A DNA stretch of 64,000 nucleotides from Paraburkholderia aspalathi (GTDB lineage: Bacteria > Pseudomonadota > Gammaproteobacteria > Burkholderiales > Burkholderiaceae), in the NCBI RefSeq assembly GCF_900116445.1, contig NZ_FPBH01000024.1, forward strand, positions 96,932-160,931. Reading direction: 5' to 3'. How positions within the stretch are numbered: the stretch's first letter is position 1; every line of letters begins with the position of its first letter. Of the stretch, positions 17,919-26,132 are shown piece by piece. A program made the position numbers and the translations under genes. Under the pieces are notes generated by a model that was not told where the DNA came from, ran no database searches, and was given only the letters and a program-made list of their open reading frames with translations.

Positions 17919-18101
17919 AAAGTCGGCCCTGAGTAATGGCGGAGGGTCGACCAGCCGTTCTGGACATCTGTTGATTGCAACTGCCTGTGACTGCACTGGA
18001 CTCGTTTGCTTCTACCAGGAATATATCCGCGACCGGGTGGACGTCGATTGAGCGGTCATGCGAAGTATTGGGACCTATGTCGACGCGGTCGTCGATAAGG
18101 T
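17887..18101 (-). ncRNA. Candidate small RNA, unit 3 (paralogue of unit 1)
   Basis: Inferred transcript of about 215 nt between the -10 at 18108-18113 and the terminator at 17887. Only tiny frames occur (one of 15 codons), none with a good ribosome site. Blocks shared with unit 1 are GCAGTCACAGGC, ATGTCCAGAA, a GGTCGA stretch and the final GGGACCCGG stem. Its existence as RNA is inferred. Confidence 0.45.
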
Positions 18102-18107
18102 TTGCGC

Positions 18108-18140
18108 AATGTACTCGACGGCGCTTAAGCCAGACTTAAA
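18108..18140 (-). promoter_or_regulatory. PmrA/QseB-type box with -10, reverse
   Basis: CTTAAG-CCAGA-CTTAAA at 18124-18140; on the minus strand TACATT (18108-18113) follows after exactly 10 bp. A TGCGCAAT block beside the hexamer matches TGTGCAAT at unit 1. Confidence 0.65.
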
Positions 18141-18480
18141 TTTGGTGCAACGTCGAGTGGTCTGCTATGCGATGCGGATGAGCTTCCGCACCCTGACAAA
18201 GTCCCCGTTGAAGCAGTCGCTTGGGACTGTACACGGCAAAAGCCGAGCGGAAGCGAGGCTGTCAAGAGGGATTTCTACCGACCTGGAAGCGGCCGAGCCC
18301 ATCAGAGCGCACCCGCGTGTAGCATCACTCCGCTGAAGACGAACGGCGCGGCACCAGGTTGTTAGAAAGCGGGACGGTCAACGCACGGCGTGTGTCCATG
18401 AGGCGTGACGTAGAAACTTCGACGCGTGCCGAAGCATCGATTGTTGGTCGCTTAGCCGAGTTCGTTGGCGAACCTGCCAT

Positions 18481-18663
18481 CTAAGCCTTTGGCGACCACG
18501 TGGCCGTGAAAAGCGCTCCCGTAACTATTCCGACTGCGGTGAGCGCCAGATAGGCCATATGCAAGTGCTGATGCAATGCAAGTCCACGCGTGCCGTACGT
18601 CAGGATGCCCAGGCTGGTAAGACATGCGAGGGCTCTTACGGGAAACTCGGTTGTTGAACGCAT
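18481..18663 (-). CDS. 60-residue membrane protein, family member 2
   Basis: Same length and two-segment layout as the product of 8904-9086, with matching YGT, HQHLHMAYLA and following hydrophobic run. A strong GGAGGAG ribosome site nine bases before the ATG at 18663 fixes the start. Predicted to span the inner membrane twice with a short cytoplasmic or periplasmic loop. Function unknown. It lies 340 bp upstream of the box of unit 3 on the same strand, as member 1 lies upstream of unit 1. Confidence 0.75.
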   Translation of the reverse strand: MRSTTEFPVRALACLTSLGILTYGTRGLALHQHLHMAYLALTAVGIVTGALFTATWSPKA

Positions 18664-19052
18664 TGTTTCGCTCCTCCAGCGGCACAGCAACTCCGCCGGC
18701 GCGGCGGAAGTTATGCCATTCATCTATGGTGTTGAAAACGCAGACGCCTCCCGCGACGCTACGCTCTGCCGCCTGTATCCGCGCGCTGCACGGAAGCACG
18801 CTGCGTCTGGCAGGCGTACGCGGAGCGCGACGTCATGCGCGCGCTTCGTAGAATACTAAAACAGCAATAGCGCGAATAGCTGCTGAAATCCCTCGGTGGC
18901 ACAGAAGTCAGTACCCGTTCGGCGCAGAACCCTACGGCCAAATTTCTGTTGCAATGCATCAGTTTCTGAACTATCTGCTGCGCCACACGGCTTCTGGAAT
19001 AAAGGAGTGGGTTTGCACTGCGATGCAGTGAAGGTTGACAGCGGAGATTTCC
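18664..19052. other. Intergenic stretch, no gene seen
   Basis: About 390 bp between two small-gene starts. No frame with a ribosome site, no terminator and no box or palindrome of the kinds found elsewhere in the window. Confidence 0.3.
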
Positions 19053-19184
19053 GTGGACCTGAGGTTCTCGTGGGGGTGGTACTTTCTAGCGCTCCTTGCT
19101 GTGATGGCGCTAAGTCTCGGGCTGACGACACTTCGAGCTGGGGATACTGACAAGGAAAAGCGCGGTGAGCACGATGACGAATGA
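19053..19184 (+). CDS. 43-residue single-span membrane protein
   Basis: Starts at GTG 19053 with GGAG eight bases upstream. The product has one hydrophobic segment (WGWYFLALLAVMALSLGL) followed by a charged tail ending EKRGEHDDE. It resembles in layout the C-terminal part of the product of 44999-45253 (one span, then a polar D-rich tail). Too short for usual gene finders; function unknown. Confidence 0.45.
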   Translation: MDLRFSWGWYFLALLAVMALSLGLTTLRAGDTDKEKRGEHDDE

Positions 19185-19230
19185 GGTGCGAAGTTTCTTT
19201 GCAAAAAGTGCCCTCTAGGGTTTAGGCGTC

Positions 19231-19253
19231 GCGCGCTCCGCAAGGGAGCGCGC
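19231..19253. terminator. Hairpin downstream of pstS
   Basis: GCGCGCTCC (19231-19239) pairs with GGAGCGCGC (19245-19253) around a short loop. It lies 15 bp beyond the pstS stop. It lacks a long T run on either strand, so it may act as a weak or RNA-protecting hairpin. Confidence 0.45.
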
Positions 19254-19267
19254 TTGAGGCCTCGAAC

Positions 19268-20299
19268 TTATTCAGCGATTGGCTTGCCGGCAGTGTCTTT
19301 CACTTTCGTGCTCCACTGCGAGCGGATTTCGGTAACAACGGATTGCGGCAGGGAAATGTAATCCAGGTCCTGAGCAGCCTGGTCTCCGTTCTTGAATGCC
19401 CAGTCGAAGAACTTCAGCGTTTCCTTGCCTTGGTCAGGCTTTTCCTGCGCGGTGTGCAACAGTACAAAGGTAGCGCCGACAACCGGCCACGCATCCTTGC
19501 CCGGTTCATTCGTCAGGATTTGGTAGAACGACTTCGACCAGTTGGCGCCGGCAGCGGCTGCCTTGAACGTTTCCGTCTCTGGCTGAACCACAGCACCGGA
19601 TGCATTTTTCATTGCGGTGTAGACCATATGGTTCTGCTTCACGTATGCCCACTCGACGTAGCCAAGGGCGCCCGGGAGGCGCTGGACGAAAGCGGCCACG
19701 CCGTCGTTACCCTTGCCGCCGGTACCCGTCGGCCAGCTGACGGTCGTGCCTTCGCCAACCTTGCTCTTCCACTCCGGATTGGCTTGCGACAGATAGTGCG
19801 TCCAGATGAAGCTCGTGCCAGAGCCGTCAGCGCGACGGACAACAGCGATATCTGTGTCGGGGAGCTTAACTCTGGGGTTCAAAGCGGCGATGGCCGGGTC
19901 ATTCCACTTTTTGATTTTGCCCAGGTACATGTCGCCGAGCACTTCGCCAGACAGAGTCAACTCGCCCGGCTTTATGCCAGGAAGATTTACTACCGGCACC
20001 ACGCCGCCCACCACGGTTGGGAACTGGAACAAGCCGTCTTTCGCCAGTTCGTCGTCCTTCAAGGGGGCGTCTGACCCGGCGAAGTCGACCGTCTTGGCGA
20101 TGATTTGTTTGATACCGCCCGAGGAGCCGATGCCCTGATAGTTAACCTTGCCGCCATTTGCCTTCTGAAAGGCGTCTGCCCACTTGGCGTAGATAGGTGC
20201 GGCAAACGTGCTGCCCGCACCCGTGATGTCGGTGGCGTGGGCCGCGACGACGAAGAGCGCGCCGGTCAGGCCGGCAATCGCGGTTTGCATGAGTCTCAT
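19268..20299 (-). CDS. pstS: Phosphate ABC transporter substrate-binding protein
   Basis: A 343-residue periplasmic protein that binds inorganic phosphate for the PstCAB importer. Signal peptide about 1-22 (VAAHA), then the PstS signature ITGAGSTFAAPIYAKW, the SSGG loop near IGSSGGIKQI, GSDAPL, and RADGSGTSF, which supply phosphate ligands. The ATG at 20299 has GGAGC close upstream. No pstC, pstA or pstB is adjacent, so it must share a permease encoded elsewhere. A PHO-box-like repeat lies at 20354-20371, and a phoU-like gene lies 1.9 kb away. Confidence 0.95.
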   Translation of the reverse strand: MRLMQTAIAGLTGALFVVAAHATDITGAGSTFAAPIYAKWADAFQKANGGKVNYQGIGSSGGIKQIIAKTVDFAGSDAPLKDDELAKDGLFQFPTVVGGVVPVVNLPGIKPGELTLSGEVLGDMYLGKIKKWNDPAIAALNPRVKLPDTDIAVVRRADGSGTSFIWTHYLSQANPEWKSKVGEGTTVSWPTGTGGKGNDGVAAFVQRLPGALGYVEWAYVKQNHMVYTAMKNASGAVVQPETETFKAAAAGANWSKSFYQILTNEPGKDAWPVVGATFVLLHTAQEKPDQGKETLKFFDWAFKNGDQAAQDLDYISLPQSVVTEIRSQWSTKVKDTAGKPIAE

Positions 20300-20353
20300 G
20301 TGTGCTCCAGCGTGTGGTTGTAGGAAAAGGTCGCCCGAAAATAGACCCGATTG

Positions 20354-20371
20354 ATGTCAAGAATGTGACGG
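20354..20371 (-). promoter_or_regulatory. PHO-box-like repeat upstream of pstS
   Basis: On the minus strand CCGTCAC-ATTC-TTGACAT, two heptamers with an 11-bp period resembling CTGTCAT-N4-CTGTCAY (about 5 of 7 in each). It ends 55 bp before the pstS ATG, a sensible place for PhoB control. Confidence 0.35.
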
Positions 20372-20686
20372 GGTGTCCGCGCTCGAATGCATGGGACGGC
20401 GATGCTCTGGTGAGCCCGGCGCAAGGTCTGGCTCGAAGTCTCGTAAATTGTTCTGCGACTGACGGCTGGGGTTGTCGCGGTGTGAAAGAGTTGCCTGTTT
20501 TTAAAGGTGCTTACACTGTGAGCCATAAGATTTTCAAATCTGAGGTCACGTTTGAATGTATCCGATGCGCGATGTAGGAAGCAAAGAACAGTGGCAGCAA
20601 TCGGGCTGCCTGCTATCTAGTAGCCAAGGAGCAGGGTGAACCGCCCCGGATTTGGTGGAGGCTCCAACTCTCGAGAAAATGGAGCC

Positions 20687-20788
20687 ATGAACAAGTCGAA
20701 CAAATTTTCTGCTGAAGTCCGGGAACGTGCAGCGCGCATGGTGCAAGAGCATCGGGGCGAGTATCAGCCGAACGGCGCAAAAAATTAA
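20687..20788 (+). pseudogene. IS3-family orfA relic
   Basis: The first 27 codons read MNKSNKFSAEVRERAARMV and onward like the start of an IS3-type OrfA, then the homology stops and the frame ends at 20788. The preceding 50 bp (GGTGAACCGCCCC at about 20635) resemble the left end of such an element. Only this left fragment remains; no orfB or right end is seen. Confidence 0.65.
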
Positions 20789-20911
20789 TCAGTGCCCCGG
20801 CTGCTTCATTTGCAACACTCCTACTGCTTACGCAGCTTCTAGTATGTTGCATCCACCGGTTGAATCCGCCGCCTACGACCTGCCGTTTTGCTACGTCTCG
20901 CGACTGTAGGT

Positions 20912-21679
20912 TCATGGACGATTGTTGTCGGATGAGCGTGCGAACCGGGATTGCTGACAGTCGGCTACAGCACCATACAAAGCGTGCGGATGTTCCGTGA
21001 CAGCAGCCCAATAGCGGTCTCCATAGGACCAATGCCACCACTCGAACGGGTAGTTTACGAATCCAACGGAACCCAAAGCTTTAAAAAGTATCCGGCGATG
21101 TTTGGATGCTTCGGGCGAGAGTTGTTCAAAATGAGAAAGGCATGCGCCATTCGACGCTTTCTCGTCCTGGTCGTATGCGCATCCCAAGTCCAGCTCATAT
21201 CCTCGCAGATCACAAAGCGTAAGATCGACCGCACCTCCGGTCGGATGTCCTGCAACGGAAGGTGGTGCAACAAACCGCGCAGCTAGCGCAACGGCGTCGC
21301 CTTCTGGCAGTTCGGGGTTAGCCTCCAGAATGCTCCGCAGATATTCACTAAACCACAATGCCTGCAGGTTCTGTGGGCGAAGTGATTCCTTAACAAGGAA
21401 CGCATAGTTATCGGGAATTTTGAGGACCGCTTCGACGAGTTTGCGACCAACCGTCTCGCGTATAAAAAAGGAAAGCTCGTAAGCGAGGGCGTCGGCGTTC
21501 TCCTTTGAGCTATCGACAATAATTCGCGCGTTCAAACCGTCGAGCGGGATTAAACGCTCTCCGTTGTCGATCAATGGAATCTGGCAAATCTTCGGATCGG
21601 CTAGAGTCAACATGGAGATTTTTTTCAGAAATTTCAGTGCGGGTGTCGGCTGCATTACCCACGTCGAAGGCTTCGACAT
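20912..21679 (-). CDS. VanX/DdpX-like D-Ala-D-Ala dipeptidase
   Basis: A peptidase-M15D protein expected to cleave the D-alanyl-D-alanine dipeptide. The zinc-site motif SVAGHPTGGAVDLTL (SxxGxAxD type with His and Asp ligands) and the downstream EWWHWSYGDRYWA (catalytic Glu and third zinc ligand His) are both present. No signal peptide is evident, so it is probably cytoplasmic, supporting dipeptide salvage. ATG 21679 is chosen; GTG 21691 and ATG 21613 are alternatives. No van regulatory or ligase genes are near, so a resistance role is not suggested. Confidence 0.85.
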   Translation of the reverse strand: MSKPSTWVMQPTPALKFLKKISMLTLADPKICQIPLIDNGERLIPLDGLNARIIVDSSKENADALAYELSFFIRETVGRKLVEAVLKIPDNYAFLVKESLRPQNLQALWFSEYLRSILEANPELPEGDAVALAARFVAPPSVAGHPTGGAVDLTLCDLRGYELDLGCAYDQDEKASNGACLSHFEQLSPEASKHRRILFKALGSVGFVNYPFEWWHWSYGDRYWAAVTEHPHALYGAVADCQQSRFARSSDNNRP

Positions 21680-22008
21680 AAACAGGCGCACAAGGTTTCG
21701 CTGAATCGTCCACGCTCAGACCAGTGCCGTTTGCGTCAAACAACGCACGCGAAGGAACGCCACTTTGTCGACGATCGCCGGGGGGGCGATGTCGAACGTC
21801 TGAAATTCAGCGGCCCCGCTCCGATGTTGACCTCGATCGACCGTTACTCGGAGAAGGCGTACATGTATAGCCCGACGCATTGCTGACTGTCGAGATGCAG
21901 CGACATCATTGATCCAATGTGAAGCGTAGCAGGGAATCAGAACGTAGGCGTATGATGCAAACTTGCCTCGCACGCATCCTTCTGTCCGAGCAGATCGCAC
22001 CTAGTGTC

Positions 22009-22024
22009 ATGTCACCTCATAACA
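22009..22024. promoter_or_regulatory. TATGTCAC-type palindrome, weak copy A
   Basis: ATGTCACCTCATAACA, one good half-site and one weak half. It lies between the DUF1840 stop and the VanX-like gene. The poorest of the set. Confidence 0.25.
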
Positions 22025-22030
22025 GTCTGG

Positions 22031-22360
22031 CTATAGACCCCAGATAATATCCGCATTCTGCCGCAGTGCCTCGCGCATCATATCAAGCAGCGGCCATGCC
22101 CGCCGCGCAAGTCCACCGCGATAGTCGTCCGCGTCATAGTTGCGCCCATTCGGCGAATGGTACAGTGATTCGAGCGCGGTTTCCGCATGAGCTTCTTCAG
22201 TAATCGCTGCTTCAAGGCGAGCGATTGCGTGAGGCAATTCGTCATGCTGAATTACGCCGCGTGCACCGACATGCTTGCCGATGAGGGTCAGCAGGTATTC
22301 AGCGAGGTTCCTGAGCATGACGACGTCCGGTGCGGCAGGTGATTGAAAAGTGACCAGCAT
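22031..22360 (-). CDS. DUF1840 protein
   Basis: A 109-residue cytoplasmic protein with the family blocks MLVTFQSPAAPDVVMLRNLAEYLL, given here by position (residues 1-24; note FxSxAxxDVVML), GVIQHDELPHAIARLEAAI and WPLLDMMREALRQ. Function unknown; the family is common in beta-proteobacteria. GGAGG seven to eleven bases ahead of the ATG supports the start. A decayed paralogue is at 42574-42906, and the DNA upstream of the two copies is also related, including a TATGTCAC-type palindrome about 330-350 bp before each start. Confidence 0.88.
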   Translation of the reverse strand: MLVTFQSPAAPDVVMLRNLAEYLLTLIGKHVGARGVIQHDELPHAIARLEAAITEEAHAETALESLYHSPNGRNYDADDYRGGLARRAWPLLDMMREALRQNADIIWGL

Positions 22361-22691
22361 GATGTAACCTCCTGTTTGTGGTCCGCAGCGCTTCGATGTG
22401 CACGAAATTCACTCTTGCGCCATACCAAAGTGTGCCCACGAAAGCTGGACGGAAGGCCATCAAATGCACGCGGTCGCTGTAGACCGTTTGCGGTCGTCCC
22501 GGATATCGCTTGCGCGACGGCTACATGGCGCCGGTGACGTATTACTGAGGGCCTTCCGGATGGCTGGCTACCGTGTGTCGGGGGCGGAACTTGGTGTTTC
22601 GACGGACGCACGCAGTCTTCCTGATTCATTGTGGCGTGCGCCTCAGGTGTCCCTGGTCCAGGTCCAGTCATAAGAAGGCCCATCTATATTT

Positions 22692-22708
22692 TATGTCACA
22701 TAGTGATA
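22692..22708. promoter_or_regulatory. TATGTCAC-type palindrome, copy B
   Basis: TATGTCACATAGTGATA, identical to copy H at 45320. It lies between the divergent DUF1840 (starts 22360) and DUF4336 (starts 22828) genes and could serve both. Confidence 0.5.
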
Positions 22709-22827
22709 GATTCAAGATGAACCTTCATCGCCCGCTGTGTGCCTGATGCGGGCGAGCTTGGCTTTCTGTCAAGATGCGGCGGTATGTCACCATATATCCG
22801 TCGAAAGATTGCGGTTCCCTATAAAAA

Positions 22828-23577
22828 ATGATTGACGCTTCGCATTCGACCTATCCGCCGTTGAACACGCTCAAGCGTATCGCGGAGAATCTCTGGATCG
22901 TCGACGGTCCGATTATCCGGTTTGGCATGCCCTGGCCAAAGATGCCGTTTCCTACCAGAATGACCGTCATCCGTCTGGCAGGTTCGCGTCTCTTCATTCA
23001 TTCACCGACACGCCTGACAGTCGAACTCAGGACCGAGATCGAGCGCATCGGCGAACCGCGATGGATTGTCGGACCAAACCGCCTTCACTATTGGTCAATA
23101 CCGGAGTGGCGAGCTGCGTTCCCGGAGGCGTTTGTTTATCTGGCGCCGGGTATCAACGAACAGGCGAGCGATCACATCAGATTTCACGGCCTGCCGTTGG
23201 ACGGTAGCCGCAATTACGAATGGGATACAGAACTGGCGACACTTCCGGTTGCCGGCAGCTATATGACCGAAGTTGAGTTTTTCCACTACTCGAGTCGAAC
23301 ACTGATTCTGACCGATCTCATCGAGAATTTCGAGCCACGGAAGCTTAAATCATTCGCGATGCGTACGTTGACGCGCCTTGGGAGTGTGCAGGATCCGGAC
23401 GGGCAGATGCCGCGTGATATGCGGTTGACATTCATAGGGCGACGGCAGGAGCTCAGGGCGGCGATCGAGAAGATGATTCGGTGGAACCCTGAGAGAGTCA
23501 TTCTTTCGCATGGCCGCTGGTATGAGAAAGACGGGGTGAACGAGTTACGGCGCTCATTCCGCTGGTTACTGGACTAG
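22828..23577 (+). CDS. DUF4336 protein
   Basis: A 249-residue soluble protein matching DUF4336, a metallo-beta-lactamase-like fold lacking the full zinc motif. Recognisable parts: LWIVDGPI near the N-terminus, PFPTRMTVIRL, FIHSPTRL, IVGPNRLHYW, then FFHYSSRTLILTDLIENF and VILSHGRWYEKDG at the end. In relatives the HxxxxxHxD motif is also absent, so no hydrolase activity can be claimed. It is transcribed divergently from DUF1840, with palindrome B between them. Confidence 0.85.
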   Translation: MIDASHSTYPPLNTLKRIAENLWIVDGPIIRFGMPWPKMPFPTRMTVIRLAGSRLFIHSPTRLTVELRTEIERIGEPRWIVGPNRLHYWSIPEWRAAFPEAFVYLAPGINEQASDHIRFHGLPLDGSRNYEWDTELATLPVAGSYMTEVEFFHYSSRTLILTDLIENFEPRKLKSFAMRTLTRLGSVQDPDGQMPRDMRLTFIGRRQELRAAIEKMIRWNPERVILSHGRWYEKDGVNELRRSFRWLLD

Positions 23578-23665
23578 GTTTTCTTCCCGGATTGCGAGGC
23601 CGGGGGGACACGAATTGCTAGCAGTCGTCTATCCATTGATATTTTGCTTCTGAAACGTCGGCCGT

Positions 23666-24436
23666 CTACGGAGGAGGGCTACGCTTGCTCAACCCGTCGC
23701 GACTCGCGTTGCCCGCGTCCGGTACATCCCAATTCTCGACGCTTGCACCCGCTAGCGCGCGCACCCTTGCTTCATCGCTCCCGAAGTCGCTAGCCGGACC
23801 TGTGAAGACGACGCGCCCGTCATCGAGAACACACGCGGTATCGGCGATGTCGACGGCCGCCCTCACGTTCTGCTCGACGAGAAGCACGGACATACCTTCA
23901 CGGCGCATTCCGGCGATGACTTCGAAGACCTCCCGGACAATAAGCGGCGCGAGCCCTTGAGACGGTTCGTCAAGCAACAGAAGTTTGGGATTGAGCATCA
24001 AGGCCCGCGCGATCGCGACCATCTCCTGCTCGCCTCCGGAGAGTTGCCTACCCTTGCTGGAACGACGCTCCTTTAAACGGGGAAACAGGGTGTAGACCCG
24101 TTCGATAGTCCAGGATCCATGGCGGCCGAGCGGCACCAGGAGGTTCTCTTCAACGGTCAGTCCTGGAAAGATGCGTCGGCCTTCCGGCACATATCCAACA
24201 CCCAGTTCGGCAATTCGGTAGGGTGGCCATGCGGACGTGGCGTGATCGAAGATGCGAACGGAACCTTCCCGAGGTCGTGTCAATCCCATCAGACTACGCA
24301 GCGTCGTTGTCTTGCCAGCACCATTGCGGCCGAGGAGAGCGACGATCTCCCCCTCGCGTACCCGCAGCGACACCGCATGCAGGATGTGGCTCTTTCCGTA
24401 GTACGTCTGCAGACCTTCAGCGTCCAGCACGTTCAT
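23666..24436 (-). CDS. livF: Branched-chain amino acid-type ABC transporter ATPase LivF
   Basis: A 256-residue ATP-binding subunit. Walker A GRNGAGKTTTLRSLMG near residue 36, signature LSGGEQEMVAIAR near 136, Walker B LLLLDEPSQGLAPLIV near 158 and the H-loop region VLLVEQNVRAA, the LivF hallmark. It would pair with LivG on the LivHM pore. Last gene of a five-gene operon; its ATG overlaps the livG stop. A short extension after the ATPase fold is specific to this copy. Confidence 0.95.
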   Translation of the reverse strand: MNVLDAEGLQTYYGKSHILHAVSLRVREGEIVALLGRNGAGKTTTLRSLMGLTRPREGSVRIFDHATSAWPPYRIAELGVGYVPEGRRIFPGLTVEENLLVPLGRHGSWTIERVYTLFPRLKERRSSKGRQLSGGEQEMVAIARALMLNPKLLLLDEPSQGLAPLIVREVFEVIAGMRREGMSVLLVEQNVRAAVDIADTACVLDDGRVVFTGPASDFGSDEARVRALAGASVENWDVPDAGNASRDGLSKRSPPP

Positions 24437-25182
24437 ACTGCTTTTCCCAGGTAGGCCGCCTGAACTTCCCCATTCGCGGCAATCTCGACAGGCGTCCCTT
24501 CCGCGAGCACCCGTCCTTCGGCAAGCACCATAATGCGTTGGGCCAGCTGGAAAACGACCCGCATGTCATGCTCTATTAGCACCATTGCGAGTGCCTGATC
24601 CTTGTGCAAGTTATGTATCAGTTCTGTAATGTCGTAGGTTTCCTGGTCGCCCATTCCCGCGGTCGGCTCGTCAAGCAACAACAGTCGCGGTCTGAGTGCA
24701 AGCGACATGATGATCTCTGTGGTGCGCTGGTCACCCAGCGATAGTTCTCCTACGAGGCGGTTTGCCTTTGCGCCAAGTCCACCCATCGTGATCAGTTCGT
24801 CAACCCGGTCATGCATCTTCACCGCGGCAGCACGGGAGAGCCACGGACTCAGTCGGTAGCCAGACTGGATTTCGACGGGAATACGCACGTTGTCGTGGAC
24901 CGAGAGCTCCGGAAATACTTCAGTGATCTGGAAAGTGCGCGCCATACCCAACGCCACTCGCCGATCGGGAGGGGCGCGGGTGATATCATTTCCGTCGAAC
25001 AGGATACGTCCCGCCGTGGGGTGAAAGAATCCACTGATCAAATTGAAGAAAGTTGTTTTTCCTGCGCCGTTGGGTCCGATGACAGCTCTCAGTTCGCCTG
25101 TCTGCACGTTCATCGATACATCGTTGAGCGCCCGCAGGTTGCCAAAGTGACGCGAGACGCATTCGACCGCCAGTAAGGTCAT
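24433..25182 (-). CDS. livG: Branched-chain amino acid-type ABC transporter ATPase LivG
   Basis: A 249-residue ATP-binding subunit: Walker A GPNGAGKTTFFNLISGFF near 37, the LivG-type signature LSLGDQRTTEI (replacing LSGGQ), Walker B LLLLDEPTAGM and the closing VLIEHDMRVVF. ATG 25182 is chosen because it overlaps the livM stop and starts the conserved domain; the open frame beyond it is the shadow of livM. Confidence 0.95.
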   Translation of the reverse strand: MTLLAVECVSRHFGNLRALNDVSMNVQTGELRAVIGPNGAGKTTFFNLISGFFHPTAGRILFDGNDITRAPPDRRVALGMARTFQITEVFPELSVHDNVRIPVEIQSGYRLSPWLSRAAAVKMHDRVDELITMGGLGAKANRLVGELSLGDQRTTEIIMSLALRPRLLLLDEPTAGMGDQETYDITELIHNLHKDQALAMVLIEHDMRVVFQLAQRIMVLAEGRVLAEGTPVEIAANGEVQAAYLGKAV

Positions 25183-26132
25183 GGGTTCGCCTTTTTCCGT
25201 ATGATGCCGAGCACGCCGCGCGGAAAGAACAGGACAACCAGAACGAACAGCAGGCCGATAAACGACATCCAGTTTTCTGTCCGGCTGGAGATGTAATCCT
25301 GCACCACGACAAAGATGGCCGCGCCGATCAGCGGCCCCCATAATGAGCGCATCCCCCCCAGGACCGACATGATGACGAATTCGCCCGACTGGTCCCAGCG
25401 CAGGCCGTGGGGGTCGGCGAAGTTGTTCAGTAGAGCATAGAGTGTTCCTGCCAGGCTGACGAAAAAACAGGAGATGACGAACGACAGCCAGATATGTTTT
25501 TCTATCGGTATACCGAGGAAGCGTGCGCGCCGCTCATTTTCGCGGATGGCGAGCAGCGTGCGGCCGAAGGGTGAACGTAGTATCCCGGCCATGATGGCCA
25601 CGGAGAGCGCGAAGCAAAACAGAACGAAGTAATAGAATACGATCCCGTTACTGAGGATATCGACGGTCCAGAATCCGAGATTGATCGGCATGCGGTGCCA
25701 GCCTGATAGGCCATCGTCGCCGCCCGTGACCGAATTCCATCTGAACGCGATGAAATAGAACACCTGCCCGAACGCGATCGTGGCCATCGCGAAGTACACC
25801 CCTCGAAGCCTGACGATCAGGGCGCCAATGATGGCCGCCGCGAGCGTGCCCACGGCGATTCCAACCAGGATCCCGATTGGCGTGCTGGGGACGAGGTACC
25901 GGATCGTCATCCCCGCGCCATAGGCTCCAAGCCCGAAATAAGCCGCGTGGCCGAACGATAGGACACCCGTGAAGCCGAGCAGGAAATTGAGTGACATGGC
26001 TGCCAGCGCCATCACGAGGAGCCGGGTCCCCAAGGCGGTATATCCGCCGATCCAGTTGATCCAGAAAGGCATGGCGAGCAGCGCCACCCAGATGACGAGG
26101 GTGCGGGCCCATTGATATTGCACGTCGCTCAC
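25179..26132 (-). CDS. livM: Branched-chain amino acid-type ABC transporter permease LivM
   Basis: A 317-residue permease with about nine membrane segments and the family's NFLLGFTGVLSFGHAAYFGLGAY region (position about 48-70; SFGHA core) and the EAA-like loop IRENERRARFLGI that contacts the ATPases. It overlaps livH and livG by 4 bp each, so the genes are translationally coupled. Confidence 0.95.
   Translation of the reverse strand: MSDVQYQWARTLVIWVALLAMPFWINWIGGYTALGTRLLVMALAAMSLNFLLGFTGVLSFGHAAYFGLGAYGAGMTIRYLVPSTPIGILVGIAVGTLAAAIIGALIVRLRGVYFAMATIAFGQVFYFIAFRWNSVTGGDDGLSGWHRMPINLGFWTVDILSNGIVFYYFVLFCFALSVAIMAGILRSPFGRTLLAIRENERRARFLGIPIEKHIWLSFVISCFFVSLAGTLYALLNNFADPHGLRWDQSGEFVIMSVLGGMRSLWGPLIGAAIFVVVQDYISSRTENWMSFIGLLFVLVVLFFPRGVLGIIRKKANP

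Noticed and set aside
20912..21679. Vancomycin-type resistance locus around the VanX-like gene
   Set aside because: No ligase, dehydrogenase or VanRS genes nearby; DdpX-type dipeptidases are common in Gram-negative bacteria.
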